Positions 1 to 11,333 are shown, counted from the first letter of the stretch. The stretch: DNA of 64,000 nt from Rhizobiaceae bacterium (GCA_019635755.1 JAHBYW010000002.1:310001-374000); one strand, 5' to 3'. Notes: generated by a model from the letters alone, not told the origin. Numbers and translations are program-made.

Positions 1-788
1 CGTCGATCAAGGAGCGGCTGGTCGCCGGCAGCGACACCGCGATCATCGGCGTCGACGACACGTTCTGCATGCAGATCGCGGACCGGCTGGAGCGGGCCGG
101 CAAGGACGTCGTGCGCATCTCCAAGCGGCTTCCGCTGCCCGACGGGTACTTCGCCGACGGAACCGACCTGATGGAGGCCATCCACGGGCGCTACGAACGC
201 ATCGCGTTCCTGGAGGGGATCGGCTCGCTGCGCGGCCAGCACAATGCGCAGAACGCGCTGGCGGCCGTGGCCGCGTGCCTCAAGGTCGGCCTGGACCTCG
301 GCGAGATCCAGGCCGGGCTGGAGAGCTTCCCTGGCCTGGCGCACCGCATGGAGCAGGTCGGCCGCAAGGGCAAGGTCCTGTTCGTCAACGATTCAAAGGC
401 GACCAACGCGGACGCAGCGGCGCCTGCCCTGTCCAGCTTTCCACGTATCTACTGGATCGCCGGCGGCCTGCCGAAGGAGGGTGGCATCGAGCCGCTGAGG
501 AGCCTCTTCCCGCGCATCGCCAAGGCCTATCTGATCGGCGAGGCTGCGCCGGCGTTCTCGGCGACGCTCGGCGAAACGGTTCCTTATGAAATCTCCGGCA
601 CTTTGTCATCCGCCGTTAACCATGCGGCCGCGGATGCCGCGGCCGACGGCGGAGAGGTCGTCGTGCTGCTGTCGCCCGCCTGCGCGAGCTTCGACCAGTT
701 CAAGAACTTCGAGGTGCGGGGCGACGCATTCCGGACCGCCGTCGCCGCGATCGACGGCGTGGCGCCAGTTGGAGGGCCCGCAAGATGA
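1..788 (+). CDS. murD: UDP-N-acetylmuramoyl-L-alanine:D-glutamate ligase MurD, 5' truncated
   Basis: This is the C-terminal part (about 261 residues) of MurD, the cytoplasmic ATP-dependent ligase that adds D-glutamate to UDP-MurNAc-L-Ala. The reading frame is open from base 3 at the window edge, so the start lies outside. The family's conserved DSKATN motif is visible, as is the C-terminal [10 protein letters not shown] motif of the substrate-binding Mur ligase domain. The stop overlaps the ftsW start by four bases (ATGA), indicating translational coupling in the division/cell-wall operon. Identification is firm; only the N-terminal and ATP-binding part is missing because of the window edge. 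Confidence 0.96.
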   Translation, partial: SIKERLVAGSDTAIIGVDDTFCMQIADRLERAGKDVVRISKRLPLPDGYFADGTDLMEAIHGRYERIAFLEGIGSLRGQHNAQNALAAVAACLKVGLDLGEIQAGLESFPGLAHRMEQVGRKGKVLFVNDSKATNADAAAPALSSFPRIYWIAGGLPKEGGIEPLRSLFPRIAKAYLIGEAAPAFSATLGETVPYEISGTLSSAVNHAAADAAADGGEVVVLLSPACASFDQFKNFEVRGDAFRTAVAAIDGVAPVGGPAR

Positions 789-1939
789 TGAGCCGCGTCG
801 ACAAGGGGCCCGTCGCAACCTGGTGGTGGACCGTGGACCGCTGGTTCCTCGCCGCCTTCCTGGCGCTGATGGGGCTGGGCATCGTGCTGTCCTTCGCGGC
901 CAGCCCCGCCGTTGCGGAGCGCATCGGCCTCGACAGCTTCCATTTCGCGACGCGCCAGATCGTCTTCATGATCCCGGCGCTGGTCGCGATGCTGTCCGTC
1001 TCCTTCCTCGACGCGCGGCAGGTGCGGCGCCTGGCCCTCGTCATGCTCGCAGTGTCGCTGGTGCTGATGGTGGCAGTTCTCTACATCGGCGTCGAGGTGA
1101 AGGGCGCGCGGCGCTGGGTCTCGCTGGCCGGCCTGTCGATCCAGCCGTCCGAGTTCCTGAAGCCGGCCTTCGTCATCATCTGCGCCTGGCTGTTCGCCGA
1201 GCATCGCAAGCAGCCCGACATCCCGTCCAACCTGTTCGCCATGATCCTGCTGGGCGTCGTGCTGGCGCTGCTGGTGGCGCAGCCAGACCTCGGCCAGACC
1301 ATGCTGGTGCTGGGAACGTGGGGCGCGATGTTCTTCATGGCCGGCATGTCCTGGTTCTGGATCATCCTGCTCGGCGGCGCCGGGGTCGCGGGGGCGTTCG
1401 GCGCCTACACCTTCTTTCCGCACGTGGCGAGCCGGCTCGACCGCTTCCTCTCGGGCGAGGGCGATACGTTCCAGGTGGACATGGGCCTGCAGGCCTTCCT
1501 GAGCGGCGGGTGGTTCGGCGTCGGTCCGGGCGAAGGCACGGCAAAGAAGATGATCCCCGACAGCCATGCCGACTTCGTCTTCGCGGTGACCGCCGAGGAG
1601 TACGGCATCATCGCCTGCATGGTGATCATGCTGATCTTCGCCTTCATCGTGCTGCGCGGCCTGACGGTCGCGCTGCGCGAACATGACGACTTCACGCGCT
1701 ACGCGGTGGCCGGTCTCGTCATGGTGTTCGGCTTCCAGTCGATCATCAACATGGGCGTCAACCTGCAGCTCATGCCCGCCAAGGGCATGACGCTGCCCTT
1801 CATCTCCTACGGCGGTTCCTCGCTGATCGCCGTCGCGATCTCGATGGGCATGGTTCTGGCGCTGACCCGCCGCCGCCCCGAGACGCTGAAGACGATCGGC
1901 GTGCGCCGCATGCCGACCGGAATCGTGCCGGCGGAATAG
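785..1939 (+). CDS. ftsW: Lipid II polymerase / divisome SEDS protein FtsW
   Basis: A 384-residue polytopic inner-membrane protein of the SEDS family (FtsW/RodA/SpoVE). Family members polymerise lipid II into septal glycan together with a class B PBP (FtsI). Many hydrophobic helices are visible, along with SEDS-type blocks such as [30 protein letters not shown] and the C-terminal [13 protein letters not shown]. Its start overlaps the murD stop by four bases and murG begins on the very next base after its stop, so it sits in one transcript with the mur genes. The position between murD and murG, rather than a rod cluster, favours FtsW over RodA. Confidence 0.96.
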   Translation: MMSRVDKGPVATWWWTVDRWFLAAFLALMGLGIVLSFAASPAVAERIGLDSFHFATRQIVFMIPALVAMLSVSFLDARQVRRLALVMLAVSLVLMVAVLYIGVEVKGARRWVSLAGLSIQPSEFLKPAFVIICAWLFAEHRKQPDIPSNLFAMILLGVVLALLVAQPDLGQTMLVLGTWGAMFFMAGMSWFWIILLGGAGVAGAFGAYTFFPHVASRLDRFLSGEGDTFQVDMGLQAFLSGGWFGVGPGEGTAKKMIPDSHADFVFAVTAEEYGIIACMVIMLIFAFIVLRGLTVALREHDDFTRYAVAGLVMVFGFQSIINMGVNLQLMPAKGMTLPFISYGGSSLIAVAISMGMVLALTRRRPETLKTIGVRRMPTGIVPAE

Positions 1940-3064
1940 ATGGCGAAGGGCACGATCCTGCTGGCTGCCGGCGGGACCGGCGGACACCTGTTTCCGGCCG
2001 AGGCGCTGGCGCATGAACTGACCGCGCGCGGCTGGGAAATCCATCTGGCGACGGACGACCGCGCCGAGCGGTTCGCCGGTGCGTTTCCCGCAACGGCGAT
2101 GCATCCGATCTCGTCCGCCACGTTCGGCTCGAAGAACCCGTTCGCGCTGGCCAGATCGTTCTGGACGATCTTCCGCGGGGTGCGGCAGTCGTCGGCCCTG
2201 ATCGCCCGGATCAAGCCGTCCGCCGTGGTCGGCTTCGGCGGATATCCGACGCTGCCGCCACTCTATGCCGCGACGCGGCGCGGCGTGCCGACGGTGCTGC
2301 ACGAGCAGAACGCGGTGATGGGCCGCGCCAACAAGGCGCTGGCCCCGCGCGTGACGGCGATCGCCGGCGGGTTTCTCGACCAGAGCGGACCGCATGCCGC
2401 AAAGATCGTCGTGACCGGCAATCCGGTGCGTCCCGCCGTGATCGACGCCGCGCGGGCGCCGTATTCGCCGGCACGGCCGGATGGCCCGTTCAACTTCGTC
2501 GTCTTCGGCGGCAGCCAGGGGGCGCAGTTCTTCTCCGACGCGATCCCGGCGGCGGTCGCGGCACTGCCGGACGCCGACCGCAAGCGGCTCAAGATCACCC
2601 AGCAGGCGCGCGCCGAGGATGCCGACAAGGTGCGCGAGGCGTATGCCAAGCTTGGCGTCGATGCCGACGTGGACCCGTTCTTCACCGACCTCGCCGCGCG
2701 CATGGCGTCGGCGCACCTGGTCATGTCGCGTTCGGGCGCCTCGACGGTGTCCGAGATCGCGGTCATCGGCCGGCCGGCGTTGCTCGTTCCCTACCCGTAC
2801 GCGCTGGACCATGACCAGGCGGCCAACGCCGCAGCGCTGGCGAAAGCCGGCGGCGCGGAGGTGCACCCGCAGTCGACGCTGGGCGGCGACGCCGTGGCGA
2901 AACTGCTCGCCGCGCTGATGGCCGATCCGGCCCGGCTGGCGGCGATGGCGGCCGCCGCGAAATCGGCCGGCAGGCCCAATGCCGCGCGGTTGCTCGCTGA
3001 CCTTGTTGAGGCTATTGCCTCGGGGATCAGCGTCGCCGCCTGGAAGGAAACCGCCACATCATGA
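1940..3064 (+). CDS. murG: Lipid II-forming N-acetylglucosaminyltransferase MurG
   Basis: A 374-residue GT28 glycosyltransferase that transfers GlcNAc from UDP-GlcNAc to lipid I on the cytoplasmic face of the membrane, making lipid II. The N-terminal glycine-rich loop reads [12 protein letters not shown]. The UDP-GlcNAc domain shows GGSQGAQF and the conserved [16 protein letters not shown]-type block followed by [12 protein letters not shown]. The length is normal for the family. It starts directly after the ftsW stop and its own stop overlaps the murC start by four bases, as expected for the conserved ftsW-murG-murC order. Confidence 0.97.
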   Translation: MAKGTILLAAGGTGGHLFPAEALAHELTARGWEIHLATDDRAERFAGAFPATAMHPISSATFGSKNPFALARSFWTIFRGVRQSSALIARIKPSAVVGFGGYPTLPPLYAATRRGVPTVLHEQNAVMGRANKALAPRVTAIAGGFLDQSGPHAAKIVVTGNPVRPAVIDAARAPYSPARPDGPFNFVVFGGSQGAQFFSDAIPAAVAALPDADRKRLKITQQARAEDADKVREAYAKLGVDADVDPFFTDLAARMASAHLVMSRSGASTVSEIAVIGRPALLVPYPYALDHDQAANAAALAKAGGAEVHPQSTLGGDAVAKLLAALMADPARLAAMAAAAKSAGRPNAARLLADLVEAIASGISVAAWKETATS

Positions 3065-4467
3065 AAATGCCGAAGACCATCGGCCTGGTCCACTTCATCG
3101 GGATCGGCGGCATCGGCATGAGCGGCATCGCCGAGGTGCTGCACAATCTGGGCTATCGGGTGCAGGGGTCGGACCAGTCCGATGGCGCCAACGTCCAGCG
3201 GCTCCGCGACAAGGGCATCGAGTGCTTCGTCGGTCACCGGCCGGAGAACCTCGGCGACGCCGAAGTTGTCGTCGTGTCGACGGCGGTGAAGAAGTCCAAT
3301 CCGGAACTGCAGGCGGCGCGCGAGAAGCTGCTGCCGATCGTGCGGCGCGCCGAGATGCTGGCCGAGCTGATGCGCTTCCGGCAGGCGATCGCCATCGGCG
3401 GCACCCATGGCAAGACGACGACGACGTCGATGATCGCTACGCTGCTGGAGGCGGGCGGGCTCGACCCGACCGTCGTCAATGGCGGCATCATCAATGCCTA
3501 CGGCACCAATGCGCGCATGGGCGCTGGCGAGTGGATGGTCGTGGAGGCCGACGAGAGCGACGGCACCTTCCTGAAGCTGCCGGCCGACATCGCGGTCGTC
3601 ACCAACATCGACCCGGAACATCTCGACCATTACGGCAGCTTCGACAGGGTGCGCGAAGCCTTCCGTCAATTCGTTGAAAACGTTCCGTTTTACGGCTTCG
3701 GCGTGATGTGCACCGACCATCCCGAGGTGCAGGCGCTGGTGTCGCGCATCGAGGATCGCCGGGTGATCACCTATGGCGAGAACGCGCAGGCCGACGTGCG
3801 CTTCGCGAACCTCCGGCTGGACGGCGCGGCGTCGATCTTCGACGTGGTGATCCGCGACCGCAAGACCGGGAGCATGACGACGATCGCCGACCTCAGGCTG
3901 CCAATGCCGGGCCGGCACAACGTGTCCAACGCGACCGCCGCGATCGGCGTCGCGCACGAACTCGGCATTCCGGCCGACGCGATCAAGAAGGGCCTCGGGT
4001 CCTTCGGCGGCGTCAAGCGCCGCTTCACGCGGACCGGCTCGTGGAACGGCGTCGAGATCTTCGACGATTACGGGCACCACCCGGTGGAGATCAAGGCGGT
4101 GCTGAAGGCGGCCCGCGACTCGGCGAAGGGCCGGGTGATCGCGTTCGCCCAGCCGCATCGCTACACGCGGCTGCGCGACCTGTTCGACGAGTTCGCGGCC
4201 TGCTTCAACGATGCCGACACGGTCGTCCTGGCCCCGGTCTATGCGGCCGGCGAGGACAAGATCGACGGCGTCACGTCCGATGCGCTGGTCGAGCGCATCC
4301 GTGCGGGCGGCCACAGGGACGCGCGCTTCGTCGAGACGCCGGAGGCCATCGCGCCGCTGGTCAGGGACCTGGCGAAGCCGGGCGATTTCGTCGTCTTCCT
4401 CGGCGCCGGCAACATCACCCAATGGGCCTACGCGCTGCCGAAGGAACTGGGCGGGACGCCGGCATGA
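3061..4467 (+). CDS. murC: UDP-N-acetylmuramate:L-alanine ligase MurC
   Basis: A 468-residue Mur ligase that adds the first stem amino acid, L-alanine, to UDP-MurNAc using ATP. It has an N-terminal Rossmann-type UDP-binding segment ([15 protein letters not shown], residues about 11-25). The ATP-binding P-loop [10 protein letters not shown] lies near residues 113-122, with the metal-binding [10 protein letters not shown] block and the DYGHHPVEI motif further on. The start codon lies inside the murG stop (ATGA) and the stop overlaps the murB start, so expression is coupled on both sides. Length and motifs match the family. Confidence 0.97.
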   Translation: MKMPKTIGLVHFIGIGGIGMSGIAEVLHNLGYRVQGSDQSDGANVQRLRDKGIECFVGHRPENLGDAEVVVVSTAVKKSNPELQAAREKLLPIVRRAEMLAELMRFRQAIAIGGTHGKTTTTSMIATLLEAGGLDPTVVNGGIINAYGTNARMGAGEWMVVEADESDGTFLKLPADIAVVTNIDPEHLDHYGSFDRVREAFRQFVENVPFYGFGVMCTDHPEVQALVSRIEDRRVITYGENAQADVRFANLRLDGAASIFDVVIRDRKTGSMTTIADLRLPMPGRHNVSNATAAIGVAHELGIPADAIKKGLGSFGGVKRRFTRTGSWNGVEIFDDYGHHPVEIKAVLKAARDSAKGRVIAFAQPHRYTRLRDLFDEFAACFNDADTVVLAPVYAAGEDKIDGVTSDALVERIRAGGHRDARFVETPEAIAPLVRDLAKPGDFVVFLGAGNITQWAYALPKELGGTPA

Positions 4468-5429
4468 TGCGTGGCGAGGCGCTGATCGAGAGGCTGGGCG
4501 ACCGGCTGTCCGGCCTGCGCGGACGCATCACGCCGAACATGGAAATGGACAAGGTGACCTGGTTCCGCGCCGGTGGCGTGGCGGAGGCCATGTTCCAGCC
4601 GGCCGACGAGGACGACCTCGCGGCCTTCCTGAAGGCCGTGCCGGCCGATGTGCCGATTACAACGGTTGGCGTCGGCTCCAATTTGCTTGTCCGGGAAGGG
4701 GGCATTCCCGGCTTCGTCGTGCGCCTCTCCGCGAAGGGATTCGGCGAGGCGGAGGTGGTCTCGGCGACCGACATCCGCGCCGGCGCCGCCTGTCCCGACA
4801 AGCGCGTCGCGGCGGTGGCGCTCGACGCCGGCATCGGCGGCTTCCACTTCTACCACGGCATACCCGGGGCTATCGGCGGCGCGCTGCGCATGAACGCCGG
4901 CGCCAACGGCGTCGAGACGCGCGAGCGCGTCGTCGAGGTGAGGGCGCTCGACCGGGCGGGCAAGCTGCACATCCTGTCCAATGCCGACATGGGATATTCG
5001 TACCGTCATTCGTCTGCGCCAGCCGACTTCATCTTCACCTCGGCCCTGCTGCGCGGCTATCCGGAGGAGAAGGCGGCGATCAAGGCGGCGATGGACGAGG
5101 TCCAGCACCATCGCGAGACGGTGCAGCCGATCCGTGAGAAGACGGGGGGCTCGACCTTCAAGAACCCCGACGGCACCTCGGCCTGGAAGGAGATCGACAA
5201 GGCGGGCGCGCGCGGGCTGATGATCGGCGGCGCGCAGATGTCGCCGATGCACTGCAACTTCATGATCAATGTCGGCAACGCCACCGGCTACGAGCTCGAG
5301 CTGCTTGGCGAGACGGTGCGCGCGCGCGTGCTGGAGACGTCCGGCATCCGTCTCCAGTGGGAGATCAAGCGGATCGGGCAGTTCAAGCCGGGCCACGAGG
5401 TCCAGGAATTCCTCGGGCAGCTGCTCTAG
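4464..5429 (+). CDS. murB: UDP-N-acetylenolpyruvoylglucosamine reductase MurB
   Basis: A 321-residue FAD-dependent reductase that uses NADPH to convert UDP-GlcNAc-enolpyruvate to UDP-MurNAc. The FAD-binding region shows [16 protein letters not shown], then the [18 protein letters not shown] block, and the catalytic-domain signatures YRHSS and [10 protein letters not shown] that carry the conserved Tyr and Ser. The ATG at 4464 overlaps the murC stop by four bases; a second ATG follows at 4467. The frame is open much further upstream inside murC, but that part is a shadow. The serine and the overall layout suggest a type I MurB. Confidence 0.96.
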   Translation: MMRGEALIERLGDRLSGLRGRITPNMEMDKVTWFRAGGVAEAMFQPADEDDLAAFLKAVPADVPITTVGVGSNLLVREGGIPGFVVRLSAKGFGEAEVVSATDIRAGAACPDKRVAAVALDAGIGGFHFYHGIPGAIGGALRMNAGANGVETRERVVEVRALDRAGKLHILSNADMGYSYRHSSAPADFIFTSALLRGYPEEKAAIKAAMDEVQHHRETVQPIREKTGGSTFKNPDGTSAWKEIDKAGARGLMIGGAQMSPMHCNFMINVGNATGYELELLGETVRARVLETSGIRLQWEIKRIGQFKPGHEVQEFLGQLL

Positions 5430-5455
5430 GAGCCGCGTCGCGCCGGGTAGTCGGC

Positions 5456-5917
5456 TTACGCGGTCAGGCTGCCGACGAGGAACACCAGCATCACGACAGC
5501 GATCCACGCGTCCGAGATCGTGGCGACGGTCTCCAGCCTGTTCCGATTGGCGTTCATGAGGTGCTTGATGGCCGCGGCGCCGTAGAAGATCAGCGCATAG
5601 AGAGAGACCGGCAGCACCCAGACCGGAAACCAGAACGACAGGATCCCGACGGCGCCGGCGGCGACGTTGGCGAAGCCGAGTTCCTGCACGACGATCCTGG
5701 CGCCCGGGTCGGTCGTCTCGAAGATCGCCTTGGCCGTGAAGGCAGGGTCGGCGATCTGCCGGATGCCGGCGGTGAAGAGCCTGACGCCGACGGACCAGAA
5801 GACGAACCACGTTCCGACCAGCGCGAGGAGCGGCCCGCCCCCGAACCACCATGCGTCGACGGCGATCGACACGAGCGGCAGCACCAGCATGAAGGCAAGG
5901 ACGATCGCGTAGTACAT
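5456..5917 (-). CDS. Hypothetical integral membrane protein (possibly DUF6790)
   Basis: About 153 residues and very hydrophobic, with roughly four predicted transmembrane helices and short polar loops. The sequence includes a WWFGGGPLLALVGTWFVF stretch, and ELGFANVAAGAVG before the third helix. I do not recognise a function; it resembles small bacterial membrane proteins of the DUF6790 kind, but that assignment is a guess. An ATG at 5917 is chosen; a GTG at 5926 is an in-frame alternative. It lies in reverse orientation between murB and ddl, interrupting a cluster that is usually colinear, which suggests later insertion of the gene or a local rearrangement. Confidence 0.75.
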   Translation of the reverse strand: MYYAIVLAFMLVLPLVSIAVDAWWFGGGPLLALVGTWFVFWSVGVRLFTAGIRQIADPAFTAKAIFETTDPGARIVVQELGFANVAAGAVGILSFWFPVWVLPVSLYALIFYGAAAIKHLMNANRNRLETVATISDAWIAVVMLVFLVGSLTA

Positions 5918-6399
5918 CGCATGCACCCGAACGATGTGGTCGACCCCGCGACAATGGCACGGCGCTCTCCGCCGGAAAATGCCGGCCGCTGCCGAAAAAC
6001 TCCGTCCTCCGTCCGGCGCGCCCGCAGCCGAAGGGAAGCTCGCGTTTCGATTCAGGCGCCTCGCATCGCGATTCAGATCGCGTCGCCAAACGTCTGATTT
6101 CGGACTCTATTCTGTCAGCGCCAGTCACGGTGCCGGGGCTTGCCAAGTCCAAGCGGGCCAAGGCTTGGACGGTGACGGTGAGTCCCGAATACAACAGGCT
6201 CACGAAGTAAATCCGCCCGGCCCCCAATCTTTTCTTGCCAGCGAATCGAAGCTCTGATTCTTTCGCCCTTGAAGCGTTTCCTGATTTGATTCGTACGCCG
6301 CGTCCGCCGCGCAAGGTCTGGGGGCAGTATGCCGCCGGAGGACTCGGATTCATGTCAACGAACGCGTGTGGGGCCTTCGTGCCGGGGGAATGAAATCGC
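5918..6399. other. Non-coding gap between murB and ddl
   Basis: About 480 bases without a convincing gene. It is less GC-rich than the flanking genes in its second half (about 6200-6310). One clear inverted repeat is visible: GTCCAAG at 6147-6153 pairs with CTTGGAC at 6164-6170 around a 10-base loop. The gap must hold the promoter for the ddl-ftsQ-ftsA transcript, since the inverted gene upstream breaks the operon, but I could not pick a convincing -35/-10 pair. Confidence 0.5.
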
Positions 6400-7326
6400 A
6401 TGGCCAAGAAACATGTGGCCGTCTTGATGGGAGGGTTCTCGTCCGAACGGCCCGTGTCGCTGTCCTCGGGGAGGTCGTGCGCGGATGCGCTCGAAGAGGC
6501 GGGCTACCGGGTGACGCGCATCGACGTCGATCGCGATGTCGGGCGCGCGCTGTCGGAGCTTCGGCCGGACGTTGCCTTCAACGCGCTTCACGGGCCCTTC
6601 GGCGAGGACGGCACGATCCAGGGCATCCTCGAATATCTCGGGCTCCCCTACACCCATTCCGGCGTGCTGGCCTCGGCGCTGGCCATGAACAAGGAGCAGG
6701 CGAAGAAGATCGCCAAGGCGGCCGGCATTCCCGTCGCGGAATCGAAGGTGATCAACCGCTTCGCCATTCGCGACAAGCACCCGATGAAGCCGCCCTATGT
6801 GGTCAAGCCGGTAAGCGAAGGGTCGAGCTTCGGCGTCGTCATCGTGCGCGAGGACCAGTCGCATCCGCCCCAGGTCATCGGCTCGTCGGAGTGGAAATAT
6901 GGCGACATCGTCATGGTCGAGCGCTTCGTGCACGGCCGCGAACTGACCTGCGCGGTGATGGGCGACGTGGCGCTCGGCGTGTGCGAGATCATCCCCGTCG
7001 GGCATTCCTTCTACGACTACGATTCAAAATATGCGCCCGGCGGCTCGAAACACGAAGTGCCGGCAAAAATTTCACCGAATATTTACCAAAAGATTCAGAC
7101 ACTGGCCCTCAAGGCCCATCAAGCGATCGGCTGCCGCGGCGTCTCTCGTTCCGACTTCCGCTACGACGACCGCCATTCCGAGAATGGCGAGGTCGTGTGG
7201 CTCGAGGTCAACACCCAGCCCGGCATGACTCCGACCTCGCTTGTGCCGGAAATCGCCGCGCAAGCGGGACACTCGTTCGGCGATCTCTTGAGTTGGATGG
7301 TGGAGGACGCTTCGTGTTCGCGTTGA
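6400..7326 (+). CDS. ddl: D-alanine:D-alanine ligase Ddl
   Basis: A 308-residue ATP-grasp enzyme that joins two D-alanines for the peptidoglycan stem peptide. Family landmarks are [14 protein letters not shown] near the N-terminus, [17 protein letters not shown], the lid region [11 protein letters not shown], and the metal/substrate loop [17 protein letters not shown] near the end. The ATG at 6400 is preceded by a GGGGGAATG-type purine run. It is the first gene of the second half of the division cluster, and its 3' end overlaps the preferred ftsQ start by 13 bases. Confidence 0.96.
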   Translation: MAKKHVAVLMGGFSSERPVSLSSGRSCADALEEAGYRVTRIDVDRDVGRALSELRPDVAFNALHGPFGEDGTIQGILEYLGLPYTHSGVLASALAMNKEQAKKIAKAAGIPVAESKVINRFAIRDKHPMKPPYVVKPVSEGSSFGVVIVREDQSHPPQVIGSSEWKYGDIVMVERFVHGRELTCAVMGDVALGVCEIIPVGHSFYDYDSKYAPGGSKHEVPAKISPNIYQKIQTLALKAHQAIGCRGVSRSDFRYDDRHSENGEVVWLEVNTQPGMTPTSLVPEIAAQAGHSFGDLLSWMVEDASCSR

Positions 7327-8246
7327 TGTCAGGCTGGTTCGACAGGGCTCGCGCCGTCACGAGCACGGCCGGCCAGTCTTTGCCGGCCAATGTCGTCCTG
7401 CCGCGTCTGCTGCGCAGGCCGGCGCGCTACGCCACGCGCGTGCTGGCGGGCGAGATCGAAGCGCCGCGCTACTCCGCAACCATCGGCACGGTCGCGCTGC
7501 TCGCGGCGACCGGGCTCTACGGTGCCTGGCTGGGCGGGCATGTGCCGGCGATGGTGCAGTCGGTGACCGCCCGCGTCGGCTTCGCCATCGACGAGGTCCG
7601 CGTCGTCGGAAATCACGAGACTTCAGAGATCGACATCCTCGACCGGCTGCAACTCGACGGCTGGACGTCGCTGATCGGCTTCGACGCCGAGGCTGCGCGG
7701 GCGAGGATCGCGGATCTTCCCTGGGTCAGCATGGCGGCGGTTCGCAAGGTCTACCCCGATGTCATCGAGGTGCGCATCGAGGAGCGCAAGCCCTTCGCGC
7801 TGTGGCAGCACGGGCGCGAGATCGCCATCGTCGAGGAGTCGGGCGCCGTCATCACGCCGTTCCGCGGCGGCCGGCACCAGGGGCTGCCGCTGGTGATCGG
7901 ACTGGGCGCGCCGGAGCGCGCGGCGCCGTTCGTCAACTTGGTCAAGACCCATCCGGAGCTGTCGGCCCGGGTCAAGGGATATGTCCGCGTCGCCGAACGG
8001 CGTTGGGACCTCAAGCTCGAGAACGGCGTCACGGTGAAGCTTCCCGAATCCGGCGCCGACGTCGCGCTGGACGATCTGGCGGTGATGGACACGATGTCCG
8101 GCCTGCTGTCGCGCGACATCCTGACCGTCGACATGCGCCTCGCCGACCGCCTCGTCGTGCAGCTGACACCGGAGGCGGTGGTAAGTCGCGAGGCCGCGCT
8201 CAAGGAGCAGGCAAAGGCCCTCAAAAAGCGGGGGCAGAAGATATGA
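7314..8246 (+). CDS. ftsQ: Cell division protein FtsQ
   Basis: A bitopic divisome protein of about 310 residues that links the cytoplasmic Z ring with periplasmic septal synthesis through FtsB/FtsL. A cytoplasmic N-terminal tail is followed by one transmembrane helix near residues 60-80. A POTRA domain follows ([16 protein letters not shown] and on), then the FtsQ beta domain. I chose the GTG at 7314 because GGAGG sits seven bases upstream; ATG at 7326 is an alternative. The larger open frame starting at 6366 is only read-through across ddl. The stop overlaps the ftsA start (ATGA). Confidence 0.93.
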   Translation: MFALMSGWFDRARAVTSTAGQSLPANVVLPRLLRRPARYATRVLAGEIEAPRYSATIGTVALLAATGLYGAWLGGHVPAMVQSVTARVGFAIDEVRVVGNHETSEIDILDRLQLDGWTSLIGFDAEAARARIADLPWVSMAAVRKVYPDVIEVRIEERKPFALWQHGREIAIVEESGAVITPFRGGRHQGLPLVIGLGAPERAAPFVNLVKTHPELSARVKGYVRVAERRWDLKLENGVTVKLPESGADVALDDLAVMDTMSGLLSRDILTVDMRLADRLVVQLTPEAVVSREAALKEQAKALKKRGQKI

Positions 8247-9550
8247 GCTGGCTTGGCGGCAATTCGTCGGCGTCGCGCCGGTCCGGCGTCGTCACCGTGC
8301 TCGACGTCGGTTCGAGCAAGGTCTGCTCGATGATCGCCCGGCTGAAGCCGGTCGACGAGAGCCAGCTGCTCAAGGGCCGCACCCATCAGGTGCAGGTGAT
8401 CGGCATCGGTCACCAGAAGGCGCGCGGCGTGAAGTCGGGCATCGTCATCGACCTCGACAAGGCCGAGCAGGCGATCCGCCTGGCGGTCGACGCGGCCGAG
8501 CGGATGGCGGGGGTTACGGTCGACTCGCTGCTGGTGAACCTGACCTCGACCAAGCTGAAGAGCCAGACGTTCTCGGCGACGATCAATCTGGGCGGCCACG
8601 AGGTGGACGGCGCCGACATCGACCGCGTGCTGGCTGCCGGCGGCAAGCAGGCGCTGAAGTCCGAGCGCGAGATCGTCCACGCGCTGCCCACCGGCTTTGC
8701 GCTGGACGGCGAGCGCGGCGTGCGCGATCCGCGCGGCATGGTCGGCTCGACGCTCGGCGTCGACATGCATGTGCTGACCGGTGATGCCGGACCGCTGCGC
8801 AACCTCGAACTGTCGATCAACCGCTCGCACCTGTCGGTCGAGCGCATGGTCGCGACGCCCTATGCGAGCGGGCTGGCGTCGCTGGTCGACGACGAGCTGG
8901 ACATGGGTGCCGCCTGCATCGACCTCGGCGGCGGGACGACCACGATCTCCGTCTTCGCCGACGGCAAGTTCGCTTTCGCCGACGCGATTCCGATCGGCGG
9001 AAGCCACGTGACCGCCGATCTCGCGCGCGGCCTGTCCACGCGCGTCGACGCGGCCGAGCGGCTGAAGGTGATGCACGGCTCGGCGCTGCCGGCCGGCGGA
9101 GACGACCGCGACGTCGTGACCGTGCAGCCGATCGGCGCCGAGGAAGGCGATGTGCCCCTGCAGGTGCCGCGGGCGGTCATGAACCGGATCATCCGCGCCC
9201 GCATCGAGGAGACGCTGGAGATCGTCCGCGACAAGCTGAACAATTCAGGTTTCGTCAACGCGATCGGCAAGCGCGTTGTGCTGACCGGCGGCGCCAGCCA
9301 GCTCGCCGGCCTGCCCGAGGCGGCGCGGCGGGTGCTCGGGCGCAACGTCAGGATCGGCCGTCCGCTGGGCGTCGCCGGCCTGCCTGAAGCGGCCAAGGGC
9401 CCGGCGTTTTCGACGGCTGTCGGACTTCTTGTCTATCCGCAGACGGCGGATCTCGAAAGCAGGCATCGCGGGGCGGGCTACCGGCCGCGCATGACGGGGA
9501 CGGGCGGAGCGTTCCAGCGCATGAGTCAGTGGTTCAGGGACAGTTTCTAA
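8243..9550 (+). CDS. ftsA: Cell division protein FtsA (actin-like Z-ring anchor)
   Basis: A 435-residue actin-fold ATPase that tethers FtsZ to the membrane through a C-terminal amphipathic helix. The phosphate-1 motif VLDVGSSKVCSMI is near the N-terminus, the phosphate-2 motif IDLGGGTTTISVF is in the middle, and the adenosine motif VVLTGGASQLAGLPE is near the C-terminus. The C-terminal end FQRMSQWFRDSF looks like the membrane-targeting helix. ATG at 8243 overlaps the ftsQ stop. ftsZ follows after about 70 bases, which is the usual arrangement. Confidence 0.96.
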   Translation: MSWLGGNSSASRRSGVVTVLDVGSSKVCSMIARLKPVDESQLLKGRTHQVQVIGIGHQKARGVKSGIVIDLDKAEQAIRLAVDAAERMAGVTVDSLLVNLTSTKLKSQTFSATINLGGHEVDGADIDRVLAAGGKQALKSEREIVHALPTGFALDGERGVRDPRGMVGSTLGVDMHVLTGDAGPLRNLELSINRSHLSVERMVATPYASGLASLVDDELDMGAACIDLGGGTTTISVFADGKFAFADAIPIGGSHVTADLARGLSTRVDAAERLKVMHGSALPAGGDDRDVVTVQPIGAEEGDVPLQVPRAVMNRIIRARIEETLEIVRDKLNNSGFVNAIGKRVVLTGGASQLAGLPEAARRVLGRNVRIGRPLGVAGLPEAAKGPAFSTAVGLLVYPQTADLESRHRGAGYRPRMTGTGGAFQRMSQWFRDSF

Positions 9551-9622
9551 ATCGGCGGGGCTAGCCCCCAACAACCGGCGGCCGCGGCGGCGATGCGGCG
9601 GGAAAGGCAAAGGACGAGGACT

Positions 9623-11275
9623 ATGGCGATCAATCTACAGAAGCCGGACATCACCGAGCTCAAGCCGCGGATCACCGTGTTCGGTGTCGGCGGGGGCGGC
9701 GGCAATGCCGTGAACAACATGATCACCGCCGGGCTGAAGGGCGTCGAGTTCGTCGTCGCCAACACGGACGCCCAGGCGCTGACCACGTCCAAGGCCGAGC
9801 GACTCATCCAGCTGGGCGCCCACGTCACCGAGGGCCTCGGTGCCGGATCGCAGCCCGAGGTCGGGCGTGCCGCCGCCGAGGAGTGCATCGACGAGATAAT
9901 CGACCATCTGTCCAATACGCATATGTGCTTCGTGACCGCGGGCATGGGCGGCGGCACCGGCACCGGTGCCGCTCCGGTCGTCGCCAAGGCGGCGCGCGAC
10001 AAGGGCATCCTAACGGTCGGCGTGGTGACGAAACCGTTCCACTTCGAAGGCGCACGCCGCATGAAGACCGCGGACCTCGGCATCGAGGAACTGCAGAAGT
10101 GCGTCGACACGCTGATCGTCATCCCGAACCAGAACCTTTTCCGCATCGCCAACGACAAGACGACCTTCGCGGACGCCTTCTCGATGGCCGACCAGGTGCT
10201 GTTCTCCGGCGTCGCCTGCATCACGGACCTGATGGTCAAGGAAGGCCTGATCAATCTCGACTTCGCCGACGTGCGTTCGGTGATGCGCGAGATGGGCAAG
10301 GCGATGATGGGCACCGGCGAGGCCTCGGGTGAGGGCCGCGCGATGGCCGCGGCCGAGGCCGCGATCGCCAACCCGCTGCTCGATGAGACCTCGATGAAGG
10401 GCGCCAAGGGACTGCTGATCTCGATCACCGGCGGCCGCGACCTGACCCTGTTCGAGGTCGATGAGGCCGCGACCCGCATCCGCGAGGAAGTCGACCAGGA
10501 CGCCAACATCATCCTCGGCGCCACCTTCGACGAGGATCTGGAAGGCATCATCCGCGTGTCGGTTGTCGCGACCGGCATCGACAAGGCGTCGGCCGACATC
10601 TCGCCGGCGCCGATGACGATCCGCAAGCCGCTCAACGGCGCCGCGCCGAAGCAGCAGCCGGCGGCTGAGATCCGCCAGCCGGCTCGCGAGCCCGAGCCGA
10701 TGCGCGCCGAGCTGCGCGCGCCTGTCGATCCAGTCGCCGAGGCGATCCGCCTTGCCGAAGCCAATGCCGAGCTGATGGCCGCCCGTGGCGCCCCGCAGCA
10801 CGCGGACGAGGACTTCCGGCCGCAGAGCAGGCTGTTCCAGGCACCCGCGCAGGCCCCGGCACCGATGCCGCAGCCGGCGGTGCCGCAGCAGCACGTGGCG
10901 CACGAGACGCACCCGGTGCAGTCGCGCATGCCGCGGGTGGAGGACTTTCCGCCGATCGTCCGCGCCGAGGTCGACGCCCATGGCCACAAGGGCGAGGACG
11001 ATGGCAGCGGGCCGCTCGGGCTGCTGAAGCGCCTCACCACGGGCCTGTCACGCCGCGAGGAGGACTCCGCGAAGCTTCAGCCCGCGCAGCCGCGCGAGCC
11101 GAAGCTGCGGCAGGCCGCGCCGGAAGCCCGCCGCCTCAACCCGCAGGAGCAGCAGGTCTACGCCGCCAAGCGCGGACAGCTCGACGAGCATGGCCGAATC
11201 TCGGCACAGCCGCGCGCGCTGCAGGAAGAGGACCAGCTGGAAATTCCGGCGTTCCTGCGCCGCCAGGCGAACTGA
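9623..11275 (+). CDS. ftsZ: Cell division GTPase FtsZ
   Basis: A 550-residue tubulin homologue that polymerises into the Z ring. Nucleotide-binding motifs are clear: [14 protein letters not shown], the tubulin signature [10 protein letters not shown], and [12 protein letters not shown] long Pro/Gln/Ala/Glu-rich linker runs from about residue 325 to 535, longer than in E. coli but usual for rhizobial FtsZ. The extreme C-terminal peptide [10 protein letters not shown] is the binding site for FtsA and other partners. ATG 9623 is preferred over an in-frame ATG at 9593 because the conserved MAIN start follows AGGACGAGGA. A strong terminator follows the stop. Confidence 0.97.
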   Translation: MAINLQKPDITELKPRITVFGVGGGGGNAVNNMITAGLKGVEFVVANTDAQALTTSKAERLIQLGAHVTEGLGAGSQPEVGRAAAEECIDEIIDHLSNTHMCFVTAGMGGGTGTGAAPVVAKAARDKGILTVGVVTKPFHFEGARRMKTADLGIEELQKCVDTLIVIPNQNLFRIANDKTTFADAFSMADQVLFSGVACITDLMVKEGLINLDFADVRSVMREMGKAMMGTGEASGEGRAMAAAEAAIANPLLDETSMKGAKGLLISITGGRDLTLFEVDEAATRIREEVDQDANIILGATFDEDLEGIIRVSVVATGIDKASADISPAPMTIRKPLNGAAPKQQPAAEIRQPAREPEPMRAELRAPVDPVAEAIRLAEANAELMAARGAPQHADEDFRPQSRLFQAPAQAPAPMPQPAVPQQHVAHETHPVQSRMPRVEDFPPIVRAEVDAHGHKGEDDGSGPLGLLKRLTTGLSRREEDSAKLQPAQPREPKLRQAAPEARRLNPQEQQVYAAKRGQLDEHGRISAQPRALQEEDQLEIPAFLRRQAN

Positions 11276-11296
11276 CGCCAGTCTGTCGCATGTTAC

Positions 11297-11333
11297 AAAG
11301 GGCGGATGCGGTGCATCCGCCCTTTCGATTTTT
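11297..11333 (+). terminator. Rho-independent terminator after ftsZ
   Basis: A perfect 13-base-pair stem: 11297-11309 (AAAGGGCGGATGC) pairs with 11313-11325 around the three-base loop GGT, and a T-run follows at 11329-11333. It lies 21 bases after the ftsZ stop and separates the division operon from lpxC. Confidence 0.93.

Noticed and set aside
584-2866. Long open frame on the minus strand (760 codons) over murD, ftsW and murG
   Set aside because: It lies antisense to three conserved genes, is His/Arg/Asp-rich like many GC-rich shadows and matches no family.
4428-6407. 659-codon minus-strand open frame over murB and the gap before ddl
   Set aside because: Shadow of murB; the real minus-strand gene here is the shorter hydrophobic protein at 5456-5917 in another frame.
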